Below are positions 13,320 through 14,228 of a stretch of DNA of 14,228 nt, one piece after another; within the stretch, counting starts at the first letter, position 1; each line of letters starts with the position of its first letter. The stretch lies in NCBI GenBank assembly GCA_036406675.1, contig DASXAO010000023.1, positions 1 to 14,228 of the forward strand, in the 5' to 3' direction. The notes beneath the pieces are model-generated. The model had not been told where the DNA came from. It saw only the letters and a list, made by a program, of their open reading frames with translations, and did no database searches. Source of the DNA: SCGC-AG-212-J23 sp036406675 (GTDB lineage: Bacteria; Pseudomonadota; Gammaproteobacteria; Burkholderiales; SG8-39). A program made the translations under genes and the position numbers.

Positions 13320-13706
13320 CTACGCGCGCGGCACCGGGCGCGGCCGCCCGGTGGCGTCGATCGCCACGTAAGTGAGCGTCGCCTCGGTCACCTTGACCAC
13401 GCGGGGGTTCTCCGGGCGGCGCTCGGCGTACACCTCGACGGTGACGGTGATCGACGTGGTGCCGATCCTCTCCACGTCGACGTAGAACGACAGCAGGTCG
13501 CCGATCTGCACCGGCTGCTTGAACACGAACTCCTTGACCGCCACGGTGGCGACGCGGCCGCGCGCGGCGCGCCCGGCGACGGTGCCGCCGGCGATGTCGA
13601 CCTGCGCCATGATCCAGCCGCCGAAGATGTCGCCGTTCTGGTTGGCGTCCGCCGGCATCGGCATGACGCGCAGCGCGGGCTGCTTGTCTTTCGGTAAAGA
13701 CTCCAT
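13320..13706 (-). CDS. Acyl-CoA thioesterase, YciA-like hotdog
   Basis: A 128-residue single hotdog-fold protein that hydrolyses acyl-CoA to free acid and CoA in the cytoplasm. It aligns well by eye with E. coli YciA: RVMPMPADANQNGDIFGGW (13-31) holds the conserved N-GDIFGGW motif with D26, MAQVDIAGG (33-41) starts the hotdog helix, and KEFVFKQPVQIGD (58-70) and GTTSITVTVEVY (82-93) are core strands. TEATLTYVAID (108-118) closes the sheet. YciA forms trimers of dimers and has broad acyl specificity. The ATG follows the upstream stop with zero spacing (TAGATG at 13709-13704), which decides the start and implies termination-reinitiation. It probably clears acyl-CoA generated by the beta-oxidation gene just upstream. 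Confidence 0.93.
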   Translation of the reverse strand: MESLPKDKQPALRVMPMPADANQNGDIFGGWIMAQVDIAGGTVAGRAARGRVATVAVKEFVFKQPVQIGDLLSFYVDVERIGTTSITVTVEVYAERRPENPRVVKVTEATLTYVAIDATGRPRPVPRA

Positions 13707-14228
13707 CTACTTCTTTGAAGCCAGGTACTGCAACGGGCCTCCACGGAACGGCGCGAAGCCGGTGCCGAAGATGAGCCCGGCATCGACCAGGTCGGCGTCG
13801 GCGACGATGCCTTCGCGCCGCACCGCCTCGGCCTCGCGCAGGTAGGGCTCGATCAGCCGTTGCACCAGCGTCTCGTCGAACGCGTCGGGCTGGCCCCTCA
13901 CCGCTCGTCCGTTCTCGTAGCGGTAGAGTCCCTGGCCGGTCTTCTTGCCGAGGTGCCCCAGGGCGACCTTGTTGGCGAGGATCTTCGGCACCTCGGTGGT
14001 CTTGGCGAGCGCCTTGCCCGCGGCGAGGCAGATGTCCAGGCCGACGGTGTCGGCGAGCTCGGCCGGGCCCATCGGCATGCCGAACTGCTCCATGGCCGCG
14101 TCCAGGGTCTCCGGCTTGTAGCCCTCGTCCAGAAGGCGAAAGGCGTTCTGCATGTACGGCCCGAGCACGCGGGTCACCAGGAAGCCGGGCGAGTCCTTCA
14201 CCGGCAGCGGCAGCTTGTCGATCTGCCG
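13707..14228 (-). CDS. 3-hydroxyacyl-CoA dehydrogenase, C-terminal part (FadJ/FadB-like); 5' end outside window
   Basis: The last 173 residues of a protein entering from the right edge. It begins RQIDKLPLPVKDSPGFLVTR, the junction between the NAD-binding and the first C-terminal 3HCDH domain of hydroxyacyl-CoA dehydrogenases. FGMPMGPAELADTVGLDI marks that domain, GKKTGQGLYRYENG its end, and a second 3HCDH-type domain with GLIFGTGFAPFRGGPLQYL finishes the protein. Two consecutive C-terminal domains are typical of multifunctional FadB/FadJ proteins, which also carry an enoyl-CoA hydratase domain; that part is not visible. The chain ends shortly after GGPLQYL, with only ASKK beyond, which is shorter than E. 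coli FadB/FadJ as I recall them. It oxidises 3-hydroxyacyl-CoA in beta-oxidation. The stop abuts the thioesterase start. Confidence 0.9.
   Translation of the reverse strand, partial: RQIDKLPLPVKDSPGFLVTRVLGPYMQNAFRLLDEGYKPETLDAAMEQFGMPMGPAELADTVGLDICLAAGKALAKTTEVPKILANKVALGHLGKKTGQGLYRYENGRAVRGQPDAFDETLVQRLIEPYLREAEAVRREGIVADADLVDAGLIFGTGFAPFRGGPLQYLASKK

Overview
The window is gene-dense, very GC-rich proteobacterial chromosome. A Bug-type solute receptor, acyl-CoA catabolism genes, a YihX-like HAD phosphatase and a tryptophan dioxygenase point to a betaproteobacterium, most likely of the order Burkholderiales or a relative. This is inferred from gene content and composition only. I see no rRNA, tRNA, CRISPR array, insertion sequence or phage gene. 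No stretch over 300 bases lacks a gene; the longest gaps are about 90 bp (983-1073) and 69 bp (6795-6863).

Layout. (1) 1-982, minus strand: a small conserved hypothetical protein followed by an endonuclease/exonuclease/phosphatase-fold protein cut by the window edge. (2) 1074-2764, plus strand: a secreted HtrA-like protein whose catalytic triad has decayed, then a YdcH/DUF465 protein overlapping D-aminoacyl-tRNA deacylase (dtd). (3) 2706-3119, minus strand: a cupin whose 3' end runs antisense into dtd. (4) 3153-6394, plus strand: an APH-fold kinase, an ACAD10/11-type acyl-CoA dehydrogenase and a D-2-hydroxyacid dehydrogenase. The first two resemble the two halves of human ACAD10/ACAD11 and suggest 4-hydroxyacyl-CoA breakdown. 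(5) 6402-10406, minus strand: tryptophan 2,3-dioxygenase, a divergent kynureninase, a YihX-like HAD phosphatase and a Bug receptor, chained by 4-nt overlaps, then a separate small lipoprotein. (6) 10454-11733, plus strand: a glutathione transferase overlapping a MarC-family membrane protein. (7) 11725-14228, minus strand: the tail of a multifunctional 3-hydroxyacyl-CoA dehydrogenase, a YciA-like thioesterase, a TauE/SafE permease and a short-chain dehydrogenase, packed with zero or negative spacing.

Most themes are metabolic: acyl-CoA and hydroxyacid oxidation (regions 4 and 7) and tryptophan breakdown (region 5). The points most worth a second look are the kynurenine operon with its unexpected phosphatase and receptor, a REP-like palindrome remnant at the dioxygenase/kynureninase junction, the pseudoprotease, and the split ACAD11-like pair. 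I did not find a clearly new defence or mobile system.
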